Source: Colwellia sp.
Lineage (GTDB): Bacteria > Pseudomonadota > Gammaproteobacteria > Enterobacterales > Alteromonadaceae
Reading direction: 5' to 3'
DNA length: 58,641 nucleotides
NCBI GenBank assembly: GCA_013215295.1
Contig: JABSOZ010000025.1
Location: 1-58,641, forward strand
Shown: one piece after another, positions 34,546 to 41,429 of the stretch
Layout: each line of letters opens with the position of its first letter
How positions within the stretch are numbered: position 1 is the stretch's first letter
The notes under the pieces: generated by a model
What the model was told of the DNA's origin: nothing
The model's database searches: none
What the model saw: the letters and a program-made list of their open reading frames with translations, nothing else
Translations under genes and position numbers: made by a program

Positions 34546-35256
34546 GTGAATAAAAGCTTTATCACCAATTTCATCGCCTTGCTTGCTACATTAGCAGGTT
34601 ACTTTTTTCAGCAATCTTTACTTTTTACGGTTGGTTTATTTGCCTTGTCGGGTGCCTTTACCAATTGGATTGCTGTGCACATGCTTTTCGAAAAAGTGCC
34701 TTTTCTATATGGTTCAGGTGTTATTCCGGCCCGCTTTGAAGAATTCAAAATAGCGATAAAATCGCTGATGATGGAACAGTTTTTTACCGAAGAGAATATT
34801 GACAGATTTTTATCAAGCGGTTCAGCTGGCGTAGCATCTTTAGATTTAGCGCCGGTCATTGAAAAAATAGATTTAAATCCTGCCTTTGATGATTTAGTTG
34901 ATGTGATTGAGAAGTCATCTTTTGGAGCTATGTTAGCGATGGTTGGAGGCAGTGAAGCATTGCAGCCTTTACGTGAACCTTTTATTGAAAAAATGAAGGT
35001 TACTGTGGGTAAAATTTCCCAGAGTGAAGCGTTTGCTCAGCTTCTTAAAGAGGAACTTGAGCAAGGTAGTATGAAGGCTGACATGCGTGAAAAAGTCAGT
35101 GACATTATTGATCAAAGATTAAATGAATTAACCCCGCAACTTGTAAAGGAAATTATCCAAGCGATGATCCGTAAACACTTAGGTTGGCTAGTCGTTTGGG
35201 GAGGGGTGTTTGGTGGTGTTATTGGCTTTATCGCCGCCGTTACTAATAATTTCTAA
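34546..35256 (+). CDS. DUF445 family membrane protein
   Basis: About 236 residues starting with GTG at 34546 (NKSFITNF), which has GAGGT five bases upstream; an upstream TTG at 34534 is less likely. Two N-terminal helices (about 5-50) with GAFTNWIAVHMLFEKVPFLYGSGVIPARFEEFK are the family signature. A helical cytoplasmic or periplasmic domain follows, then a C-terminal helix (GWLVVWGGVFGGVIGFIAAV). The family is widespread and of unknown function. It is transcribed alone, divergent from the cyclophilin gene. Confidence 0.82.
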   Translation: MNKSFITNFIALLATLAGYFFQQSLLFTVGLFALSGAFTNWIAVHMLFEKVPFLYGSGVIPARFEEFKIAIKSLMMEQFFTEENIDRFLSSGSAGVASLDLAPVIEKIDLNPAFDDLVDVIEKSSFGAMLAMVGGSEALQPLREPFIEKMKVTVGKISQSEAFAQLLKEELEQGSMKADMREKVSDIIDQRLNELTPQLVKEIIQAMIRKHLGWLVVWGGVFGGVIGFIAAVTNNF

Positions 35257-35439
35257 GATTTTATAGTCAACTTTTTCGCAGCGGGCTCTGTATAGAATTC
35301 GTTGCGGAACTTTTCATCGTAAACATCAAAATTCACCTTGTTATTCCTTAGTTCCTTTTGTGCTATTACTTCCTACATTTTTTTAGGGTAAACGCTTTAA
35401 TTCTTACTTCATTGGGGCTATGCTTGCGCTTTAAACAAA

Positions 35440-35487
35440 GGGATTTATTCCTCTTGTTGAGCGAAATCGCTGAATTAAGAAAATCCC
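35440..35487 (+). promoter_or_regulatory. Possible leader hairpin before the aminotransferase
   Basis: GGGATTTATTC (from 35440) can pair with GAAT and AAATCCC (35481-35487), forming an interrupted stem that ends 25 bases before the start codon. It could modulate translation. The evidence is structural only; no T-box or known riboswitch features are recognised. Confidence 0.25.
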
Positions 35488-35512
35488 GTCATTGAATAAG
35501 GTAACTGGAGAC

Positions 35513-36700
35513 ATGTTTGGTAGCTTAAAGGCTTTGCCTGCCGATCCTATTTTAGGCTTATTGGCTAAATATCGTGAAGATTCAAACCCACATAAAATCG
35601 ATTTGGGTGTTGGTGTATATAAAAATGAAGCGGGCCACACGGCAATTTTAGATTGCGTGAAAGCAGCTGAAAAATATCGTACCGATCACGAAGATACCAA
35701 AGTTTATATTGGTCCTACAGGTTCACCCGTATTTAATGACGAAATGAGCAAATTAATTTTCGGTCATCATAAAGTACTGCTTGAAAATAGAGCGCGTACT
35801 GTTTCCACTCCAGGTGGAACAGGTGCATTGCGTGTTGCTGCAGAATTTATTAAATCGTGTAAAGCAGGCGCCACCATTTGGGTAAGTAACCCAACTTGGG
35901 CAAACCATACCGGTTTATTTGAAGCTGCTGGCTTAACGGTTAAAACTTACCCGTATTATGATCACGAAAACAAAACCCTTGATTTCGATGGCATGTTAGC
36001 GGCTTTGAAAGAAGTGAGCAGTGATGATGCCGTGTTATTACATGCGTGTTGTCATAACCCAAGTGGTATGGATTTAAATAACGAGCAATGGCAGCAAGTT
36101 GTTGAAGTGGCTAAAGACGTTGGTTTTTTACCTGTTGTTGATATGGCATACCAAGGCTTCGGTGTAGGTTTAGACGAAGACGCTTATGGCTTACGTTTAA
36201 TGGCTGAACACGCAAAAGAAATGATTGTGTGTAGTTCATGTTCTAAAAACTTTGGTTTATACCGTGAGCGTATTGGTGGTTGTACTATTATTGGTGAAAC
36301 ACCTTCAGCAGTAGATGTTGCTCAGTCAGTGTTACTGCATGTTATTCGTGTTATTTATTCTATGCCTCCAGCACATGGCGCGGCATTAGTTGAAACCATT
36401 TTAAGTTCTGATGAACTACGTACACAGTGGCATGCAGAATTAAAAGAAATGCGTGATCGTATAAACGGCAATCGTCAATTACTCGTTGATAAATTAGTCG
36501 AGAACGGCGTTACTCGTGACTTTAGTTTTATTTCTCGTCAAATGGGTATGTTCTCGTTCTTGGGTATAACGCCTGAACAAGTACAGCAATTGCAAGATGA
36601 ATACAGTATTTATATGGTGGGTTCTAGCCGTATGAGTATTGCGGGTATTGCAAATCGAAATGTAGATTACTTAGCGCAATCTATCGCGAAAGTATTGTAG
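35513..36700 (+). CDS. tyrB: Aromatic/aspartate aminotransferase
   Basis: About 395 residues from MFGSLKALPADPILGLL. The frame extends to a TTG at 35492, but family alignment favours the ATG at 35513. It is a class I PLP aminotransferase: the cofactor Lys is in CSSCSKNFGLYRER, substrate-binding GVGVYKNEAG is near the N-terminus, and CCHNPSGMD and DMAYQGFG are conserved. The aspartate/tyrosine subgroup is clear, but TyrB versus AspC cannot be separated with certainty. It transfers amino groups between Asp, Tyr or Phe and 2-oxoglutarate. A terminator pair follows. Confidence 0.88.
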   Translation: MFGSLKALPADPILGLLAKYREDSNPHKIDLGVGVYKNEAGHTAILDCVKAAEKYRTDHEDTKVYIGPTGSPVFNDEMSKLIFGHHKVLLENRARTVSTPGGTGALRVAAEFIKSCKAGATIWVSNPTWANHTGLFEAAGLTVKTYPYYDHENKTLDFDGMLAALKEVSSDDAVLLHACCHNPSGMDLNNEQWQQVVEVAKDVGFLPVVDMAYQGFGVGLDEDAYGLRLMAEHAKEMIVCSSCSKNFGLYRERIGGCTIIGETPSAVDVAQSVLLHVIRVIYSMPPAHGAALVETILSSDELRTQWHAELKEMRDRINGNRQLLVDKLVENGVTRDFSFISRQMGMFSFLGITPEQVQQLQDEYSIYMVGSSRMSIAGIANRNVDYLAQSIAKVL

Positions 36701-36712
36701 TTTATTTTTAAA

Positions 36713-36735
36713 AGCGTTTGAATTATTCAAACGCT
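36713..36735. terminator. Hairpin after the aminotransferase
   Basis: AGCGTTTGAA (36713-36722), loop TTA, TTCAAACGCT (36726-36735). Perfect 10-base stem without a T-run on the plus strand; the neighbouring hairpin is the better terminator. Confidence 0.4.
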
Positions 36736-36743
36736 CAATAAAC

Positions 36744-36776
36744 AAAGCCAAAATATGTCGAGTGTTTTGGCTTTTT
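36744..36776 (+). terminator. Intrinsic terminator of the aminotransferase gene
   Basis: AAAGCCAAAA (36744-36753) pairs with TTTTGGCTTT (36765-36774) over an 11-base loop and runs into the T tract of the right arm. Confidence 0.6.
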
Positions 36777-36826
36777 ATGTTCAGGATGGCCTTTCTTAGG
36801 CATCCATGCCTTCTCGGCATTAGTGC
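36777..36826 (+). repeat. 50-bp dispersed repeat, copy 1
   Basis: Begins ATGTTCAGGATGGCCTTTCT and ends GGCATTAGTGC. About 41 of 50 positions match copy 2 at 36918-36967 (hand count). Internally GGATG/CATCC arms form a small hairpin, as in palindromic intergenic repeats. Confidence 0.6.
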
Positions 36827-36917
36827 TTCCTGTACGTCATTTTTGTTCCAGACAAATCATAAGTACCTACATCCATGTAGGCAATGTCACGGTGCCATGG
36901 ATGGCAAAGAGTGGCGA

Positions 36918-36967
36918 ATGTTCAGGATGGCCTTTCTCAGACATCCTGTCTTTCAAGGCATTAGTGC
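36918..36967 (+). repeat. 50-bp dispersed repeat, copy 2
   Basis: Same start (ATGTTCAGGATGGCCTTTCT) and end (GGCATTAGTGC) as copy 1, in the same orientation, 141 bases downstream. The central hairpin differs but keeps pairing (GGATG...CATCC), which suggests selection for structure or recent amplification. Confidence 0.6.
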
Positions 36968-37096
36968 AGGCAATATATTTGAAGTCAGTGTCTTTAGCAA
37001 AAGTGAGATCAGGAGATGCGTTCAAAATACCTTTTAAGAGTGAAACCAGTTCTTAATTTTTTTTGATCATACTCGCTACCTGTTTAACGTATCATT

Positions 37097-37708
37097 TTAT
37101 AAGTGAAAGTTGCCATCATCGGCTAGATGAATGTTTTCTACTTTAGTAACAGCGTTTATATTTAATACGCCATAAATATGCGGATATAAACCGCCTGTAG
37201 CTGGCTCCCATTTTATTTCTGATGAAACTAGTTTTTTATCAACGACTAATATCAATGGTTCTATTGTCTTCTTATGGTATTTGTTGGCAAGTCGATTAAG
37301 TTGATTTCTAGGGGAAGCATGGATGAAACCTTCACTCTGTAAAGAGTCTCGAGTGAGATAACCATTCTTAAGCGCTTGTTGATATTCAGCTTTTGATGAT
37401 AATAAGTAAATGTCGGAGTCATTTAAGCCTGCAAACATACGGTCAAAAACACGGCTGATAACTTTTTTCTCATCTTCTTGGTAAATATAATCAATGCGAA
37501 AAACACCTTCAACACTATCATTTTCAATAGATTGATTAATAATGCTAATTTCTGCTCTGACAGACCAATCATTGTAAGCTAGCCAAAGAGGAGTATTTTC
37601 AACAAATTTTAGACTACCTCGGCGCTTAAACGGATAAATTTTACCTATTGCTAATGTTGAAAAATCATCTGTACGTAATATGGAATTGATTTCTAGATTG
37701 AAATTCAT
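37097..37708 (-). CDS. DUF952 protein with an extra N-terminal domain
   Basis: 203 residues. The C-terminal half (about 98-198) is a DUF952 domain: IYLLSSKAEYQQALKNGYL, EGFIHASPRNQLNRLANKY, LVVDKKLVSSEIKWEPA, GGLYPHIYGVLNINAV. The family is related in fold to ADP-ribosyltransferase-like or small enzyme folds, but its activity is not established. The N-terminal 95 residues (GKIYPFKRRGSLKFVENTPLW, then a beta-rich segment) are not a family I recognise. DUF952 proteins are usually about 110 residues, so this is a fusion. No operon partner. Confidence 0.72.
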   Translation of the reverse strand: MNFNLEINSILRTDDFSTLAIGKIYPFKRRGSLKFVENTPLWLAYNDWSVRAEISIINQSIENDSVEGVFRIDYIYQEDEKKVISRVFDRMFAGLNDSDIYLLSSKAEYQQALKNGYLTRDSLQSEGFIHASPRNQLNRLANKYHKKTIEPLILVVDKKLVSSEIKWEPATGGLYPHIYGVLNINAVTKVENIHLADDGNFHL

Positions 37709-37747
37709 TTGTAGTGCTCTGTATTAATACATAATTAATGTTTGGCT

Positions 37748-37770
37748 AGCTAAACGCTGCATGTTTAGCT
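37748..37770. repeat. Inverted repeat upstream of the DUF952 gene
   Basis: AGCTAAAC (37748-37755) and GTTTAGCT (37763-37770), spacer 7. It lies 40 bases upstream of the DUF952 start and 184 before glpE; a possible operator for either. Confidence 0.35.
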
Positions 37771-37953
37771 GATTAAAACATTTTATAATTACGTTAACTA
37801 GAAGTAGTTAAGTTTATGCGAATAAAGTTTTAAATAATAAATTTTATCGTCTTAAATTTGATTAGCTTTCGGGTGATATTTTGAAGAATAACAGTGCTAG
37901 CTGACGATGAATTTGTGCTACATTAGCGAGGTAAATTTTTAGGGAAATAAAAT

Positions 37954-38283
37954 ATGACTGAACAAGAAAACTTTAAACATATGCAACTAGACACACTGCA
38001 TGAAGGTTTAAATGAAAAAAAATACGTGGTTGTTGATATTCGTGATGCAGCTTCATTTCAAGCTAATCATATTCCCGGTGCTATTCATTTGAGTAATGAA
38101 AATTTTCCTGAATTCATTCGAGAAGCTGACTTAGATGTTCCCGTTGTTGTCTGTTGTTATCATGGAATTTCTAGCCAACAAGCCGCACAGTTTCTTATTA
38201 GCCAAGACTTCTCCGATGTCTATTCGCTTGATGGTGGTTTTACTGATTGGCAATTGCGTTTTCCTGCTGATATAGAACACTAA
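37954..38283 (+). CDS. glpE: Thiosulfate sulfurtransferase GlpE (rhodanese)
   Basis: A 109-residue single-domain rhodanese. The active loop CCYHGIS places the persulfide-forming cysteine at residue 68; VVDIRDAASFQANHIPGAIHL is the conserved CH2 region and SLDGGFTDWQ the C-terminal signature. It transfers sulfur from thiosulfate to cyanide or thioredoxin-like acceptors in the cytoplasm. It lies immediately upstream of glpG, the same order as E. coli glpEGR, but no glpR follows here. Confidence 0.93.
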   Translation: MTEQENFKHMQLDTLHEGLNEKKYVVVDIRDAASFQANHIPGAIHLSNENFPEFIREADLDVPVVVCCYHGISSQQAAQFLISQDFSDVYSLDGGFTDWQLRFPADIEH

Positions 38284-38296
38284 ATGGTTGAGTATC

Positions 38297-39169
38297 ATGT
38301 TGGAATTTAACTCAATGGATGATTTAAGCCCGTTAGTAAAAGTATCGCAACATAACATTGCTTTACTCTTTGCAAATTATTTAACGAGTATAAATATTCA
38401 TGCGAAAGTAGAGCTGGAAGGTAGTGAATACATTGTGTTCTGCCAAAGTAGTGAGCTTGACCAAGCGAAAGGTATTTTTGCTGAGTTCATTGCCGATCCC
38501 TACCAAGAAAAATATCAACAAGCTGCGTGGAATAGTGGGGAAATTGCTGAGGTAAATGACAACTCTCCTTCTTTAATCGCTAGCTTTAAACAGCAATTTC
38601 TTGCTCATGCCGGTTGGGTAACATTAACCGTATTTGCCTTATGCTGGTTAGTTTTTATTGCCAGTGTGTTGGGACTTGCTCGTCCTGCTTTTCAATTATT
38701 GCATTTTTACCCTGAATTAACCTTGGATGCTTTTTTTGAATCGCCATTACGATTATTAGGACCTGCGTTATTTCATTTTTCATGGCTACATATTGTTTTT
38801 AATACCATGTGGTGGTGGCAATTAGGCGGTAGTGTTGAACGTATTCTCGGTAAAGGCGCATTAATTAATTTGTTTTTGGTTACTGCACTCTTTTCTAACC
38901 TTGGTCAGTTTATAGTGACAGGGCCTAACTTTGGTGGTTTGTCAGGTGTTGTTTATGGCTTGGTGGGTTATGTTTGGTGGTACGGTTGGTTGGCGCCTGA
39001 AAAAGGTTTACTGATCTCGAAACCTATTATTGGCTTTTTGTTATTCTGGCTTGTACTCGGATATGTTGATGTATTACCCGTTAATATGGCTAACACGGCG
39101 CACTTGTTAGGTTTAGTCAGTGGTTGTTTGTTAGCGGCGATAAATATCTTGTTGATGAAACGACGATAG
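38297..39169 (+). CDS. glpG: Rhomboid intramembrane serine protease GlpG
   Basis: About 290 residues from MLEFNSMDDLSPLV (ATG 38297; an upstream TTG at 38288 is also open). The cytoplasmic N-terminal domain is followed by six transmembrane helices. The catalytic Ser is in NFGGLSGVVYGLVGY (about residue 216) and the His in NTAHLLGLVSG (about 267). HFSWLHIVFNTMWWWQLG supplies the conserved HxxxN. It cleaves transmembrane segments within the inner membrane and is co-transcribed with glpE (13-base gap). Confidence 0.94.
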   Translation: MLEFNSMDDLSPLVKVSQHNIALLFANYLTSINIHAKVELEGSEYIVFCQSSELDQAKGIFAEFIADPYQEKYQQAAWNSGEIAEVNDNSPSLIASFKQQFLAHAGWVTLTVFALCWLVFIASVLGLARPAFQLLHFYPELTLDAFFESPLRLLGPALFHFSWLHIVFNTMWWWQLGGSVERILGKGALINLFLVTALFSNLGQFIVTGPNFGGLSGVVYGLVGYVWWYGWLAPEKGLLISKPIIGFLLFWLVLGYVDVLPVNMANTAHLLGLVSGCLLAAINILLMKRR

Positions 39170-39185
39170 TTTATTCATTACAATT

Positions 39186-39213
39186 TGTAGGTCGAATTTT
39201 GTCTCGACCTACA
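39186..39213. terminator. Hairpin between convergent glpG and FliL-like genes
   Basis: TGTAGGTCGA (39186-39195) and TCGACCTACA (39204-39213) form a perfect 10-base stem; six T follow eight bases later. Likely terminator for glpG; the sequence may also be a dispersed repeat. Confidence 0.5.
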
Positions 39214-39227
39214 GAGAGTGTTTTTTA

Positions 39228-39620
39228 TTAGTTATCTAACCACTGCGTAAAGAGTAGTTTTTTAATTAACGGTTGGCCCGTTTCTTTGGTCAAAAGGTTT
39301 TTCACTTTTATTTCACATAAGCGCTGAATTTCTTGGCGTCCATTGATAGATCTTACTTTCGCTTCAGGTTGTTGACCAATAATAGTAATAATCGCATCGC
39401 GTAATAATGGTGCGTGATGCTCAACAGTTTCATAGTTTGAAGAGTCTTCAATCATCAATTCGACGGTTATCCTAACGTATCCTAGCTTCTTTTTTACAGC
39501 AACGTAGTTGGTAATAATCGAAGGTTCAAAGCCGAAGTAAGCGTAATCTGCAGCTTTCACTGAAGATAAAGGTAAAGCAAATGACAACAAGGTGACTAAT
39601 ATTAATAAGTTTTTTTTCAT
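39228..39620 (-). CDS. FliL-like periplasmic protein
   Basis: 130 residues with a cleavable Sec signal (1-23, ending VKA) in place of the usual FliL membrane anchor. The body matches the FliL periplasmic domain: LGYVRITVELMIEDSSNYETVEHHAPLLRDAIITIIGQQPEAKVR, then GRQEIQRLCEIKVKNLL. FliL supports the flagellar stator and has a stomatin-like fold. No flagellar gene is nearby, so this is an orphan paralogue whose link to motility is uncertain. Confidence 0.82.
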   Translation of the reverse strand: MKKNLLILVTLLSFALPLSSVKAADYAYFGFEPSIITNYVAVKKKLGYVRITVELMIEDSSNYETVEHHAPLLRDAIITIIGQQPEAKVRSINGRQEIQRLCEIKVKNLLTKETGQPLIKKLLFTQWLDN

Positions 39621-39858
39621 TTTACTGCTCTAATTAACGGGAGAATCGAAAAGGCTATCGACTATATTACAATGAATCTTTAATTTTTATTAGCAAATTT
39701 ATGCCCTATATTTTTTTAGTAGCCAAATCAATTATAAACCCTAAGGGAAAAACACTCAATGAACCACTTCATCTCCTAAATTACCAGCGGCATAAACAAA
39801 ACAATACTGATATGATATGCAGGTTCTTGTTTAATAAAATAGTTATTAATTAGTTGTT

Positions 39859-40461
39859 ATGAACCAACCACATCCTTTATTTCCCATTACACTTGATACC
39901 TCATGGCAGTCTCCTGTAGGCATATCGCTAAATGAAAATTTATTAAGTTGGTTACTTGACCCAAGTTCACTGACCGCTCGATTAAGTGAATGTTGCAAGC
40001 GTTTTAGCGTTGAAGTTTTAGGTCAAAAAATTCAACCATGTTCAATAGAAGAGTCAACAGGTGATATTCACGCTGCAGAGCAAGTCTTAGTGCGTGAAGT
40101 GCTGTTGTATTGTGATGATGTGCCACAAGTCTTTGCACGTAGTATATTACCGTTAAAAAGTTTAACAGGTGAAGAACAGCAATTGGCGCATTTAGGTAAC
40201 CAATCGTTAGGACAAGTACTGTTTAGTAACAAAAATTTATACCGTAAATCTATTGAAATCTCCGCTTTTTCGCATAGTAGTGCCGTGTCGAAATTAGCGC
40301 ACCAGCTTGAATTGCCCACTCAAACTGAGCTTTGGGGTCGACGTTCAACCTTTATGTTACATGATAAACCTTTAATGGTTGCTGAAGTGTTTTTGCCAAA
40401 TGCTTTCGCTTATCAATCGACTGCTTTACAAACAACACAACCCATACAGGAAGAAACATGA
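39859..40461 (+). CDS. ubiC: Chorismate--pyruvate lyase
   Basis: A 200-residue enzyme that makes 4-hydroxybenzoate and pyruvate from chorismate, the first step of ubiquinone synthesis. Recognisable parts are [11 protein letters not shown] near the N-terminus, [21 protein letters not shown] with a substrate Arg, and [21 protein letters not shown] with the catalytic-region Glu at the C-terminus. The stop overlaps the ubiA start by 4 bases, so the two are coupled. Gene order matches E. coli ubiCA followed by convergent plsB. Confidence 0.94.
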   Translation: MNQPHPLFPITLDTSWQSPVGISLNENLLSWLLDPSSLTARLSECCKRFSVEVLGQKIQPCSIEESTGDIHAAEQVLVREVLLYCDDVPQVFARSILPLKSLTGEEQQLAHLGNQSLGQVLFSNKNLYRKSIEISAFSHSSAVSKLAHQLELPTQTELWGRRSTFMLHDKPLMVAEVFLPNAFAYQSTALQTTQPIQEET

Positions 40462-41321
40462 CAAATGCTGTTGCAACTAAATGGCAGGGTATTGTACACA
40501 TTACTCGTGCAGATAAGCCGATTGGCACTTATTTATTGTTATGGCCAACATACTGGGCATTATGGATCGCGGGAGATGGTTTCCCGACGCTACATTGGTT
40601 AGTTGTCTTTACATTAGGTGTTTTTGTCATGCGAAGTGCCGGTTGTGTCATCAATGATTGGGCTGACCGCAAAGTAGATGGACAAGTAAAGCGTACAGAG
40701 AATAGACCGCTAGTGACAGGGGTATTAACGGCTAACGATGCGTTATCACTCTTTGGTTTACTCCTTGGTATAGCGTTAGGCTTAGTTTTAACCTTGAGCT
40801 GGTTCACTATTCAGCTTTCCGTTGTCGCTGTTTTATTAGCGGCAAGTTACCCGTTTATGAAACGCTACACGCAATTACCTCAGGTTGTGCTTGGTGCTGC
40901 TTTTAGTTGGGGAATGATCATGGCCTTTGCCGAAGGCATGGGAGAGATCCCCCCCGTTGCTTGGTTACTTTTTAGTGCTAATTTATTATGGACGGTGGCT
41001 TACGACACAATGTATGCCATGGTAGACCGAGATGATGATTTGAAAATTGGCGTTAAATCAACCGCCATCTTATTTGGTCGTCATGATAAACGCATCATTT
41101 TATTATTACAGTTGGCAACGTTAGGACTGTTAATGAGCGCGGGTGAGATACTCGCATTCGGTTGGCCCTATCAATTAAGTCTTGTGGTTGCCGCCGGGTT
41201 CTTTTGTTATCAACAAATTTTAATTGTAAATAGAGAGCGTGAAAAATGCTTCCAAGCTTTTTTGAATAATCACTACGTTGGTTTGATTGTTTTTATTGGT
41301 ATCGCTATAGAATACTTATAG
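40458..41321 (+). CDS. ubiA: 4-hydroxybenzoate octaprenyltransferase
   Basis: A 287-residue integral membrane prenyltransferase with about eight helices that attaches the polyprenyl tail to 4-hydroxybenzoate. Both Asp-rich, magnesium-binding motifs are present: [20 protein letters not shown] (about 67-86) and [20 protein letters not shown] (about 186-205). Length is standard. It overlaps ubiC by ATGA and acts directly after it. Confidence 0.96.
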   Translation: MTNAVATKWQGIVHITRADKPIGTYLLLWPTYWALWIAGDGFPTLHWLVVFTLGVFVMRSAGCVINDWADRKVDGQVKRTENRPLVTGVLTANDALSLFGLLLGIALGLVLTLSWFTIQLSVVAVLLAASYPFMKRYTQLPQVVLGAAFSWGMIMAFAEGMGEIPPVAWLLFSANLLWTVAYDTMYAMVDRDDDLKIGVKSTAILFGRHDKRIILLLQLATLGLLMSAGEILAFGWPYQLSLVVAAGFFCYQQILIVNREREKCFQAFLNNHYVGLIVFIGIAIEYL

Positions 41322-41349
41322 AAAGCACTAAAAGAAAAAATCATTATGT

Positions 41350-41419
41350 ATAATGTCACCTTGAAGCCTTACAAAATGACATTATGGTAAGTCTAAGGCT
41401 TTAAAAAATAATGCCTTAG
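41350..41419. terminator. Nested hairpins between convergent ubiA and plsB
   Basis: ATAATGTCA (41350-41358) pairs with TGACATTAT (41377-41385). AAGCCTTA (from 41364) can pair with TAAGGCTT (41394-41401), and CTAAGGC (41393-41399) with GCCTTAG (41413-41419). The alternatives overlap and probably serve termination from both sides. Confidence 0.4.
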
Positions 41420-41429
41420 CGAAAGTTTT

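Larger units (their letters stand above)
36701..37096. other. Intergenic region with terminators and short repeats
   Basis: 396 bases with no supported gene. It holds two hairpins after the aminotransferase, then a 50-base repeat present twice. Between the copies are small palindromes: CCTACATCCATGTAGG at 36867-36882 and TGCCATGGATGGCA at 36893-36906. Open frames here are low-complexity readings through the repeats. Confidence 0.5.

Noticed and set aside
36762-37056. Two overlapping frames of 77-91 codons after tyrB
   Set aside because: Both are translations of the duplicated 50-base repeat and its palindromes; no start signal and repetitive peptide.
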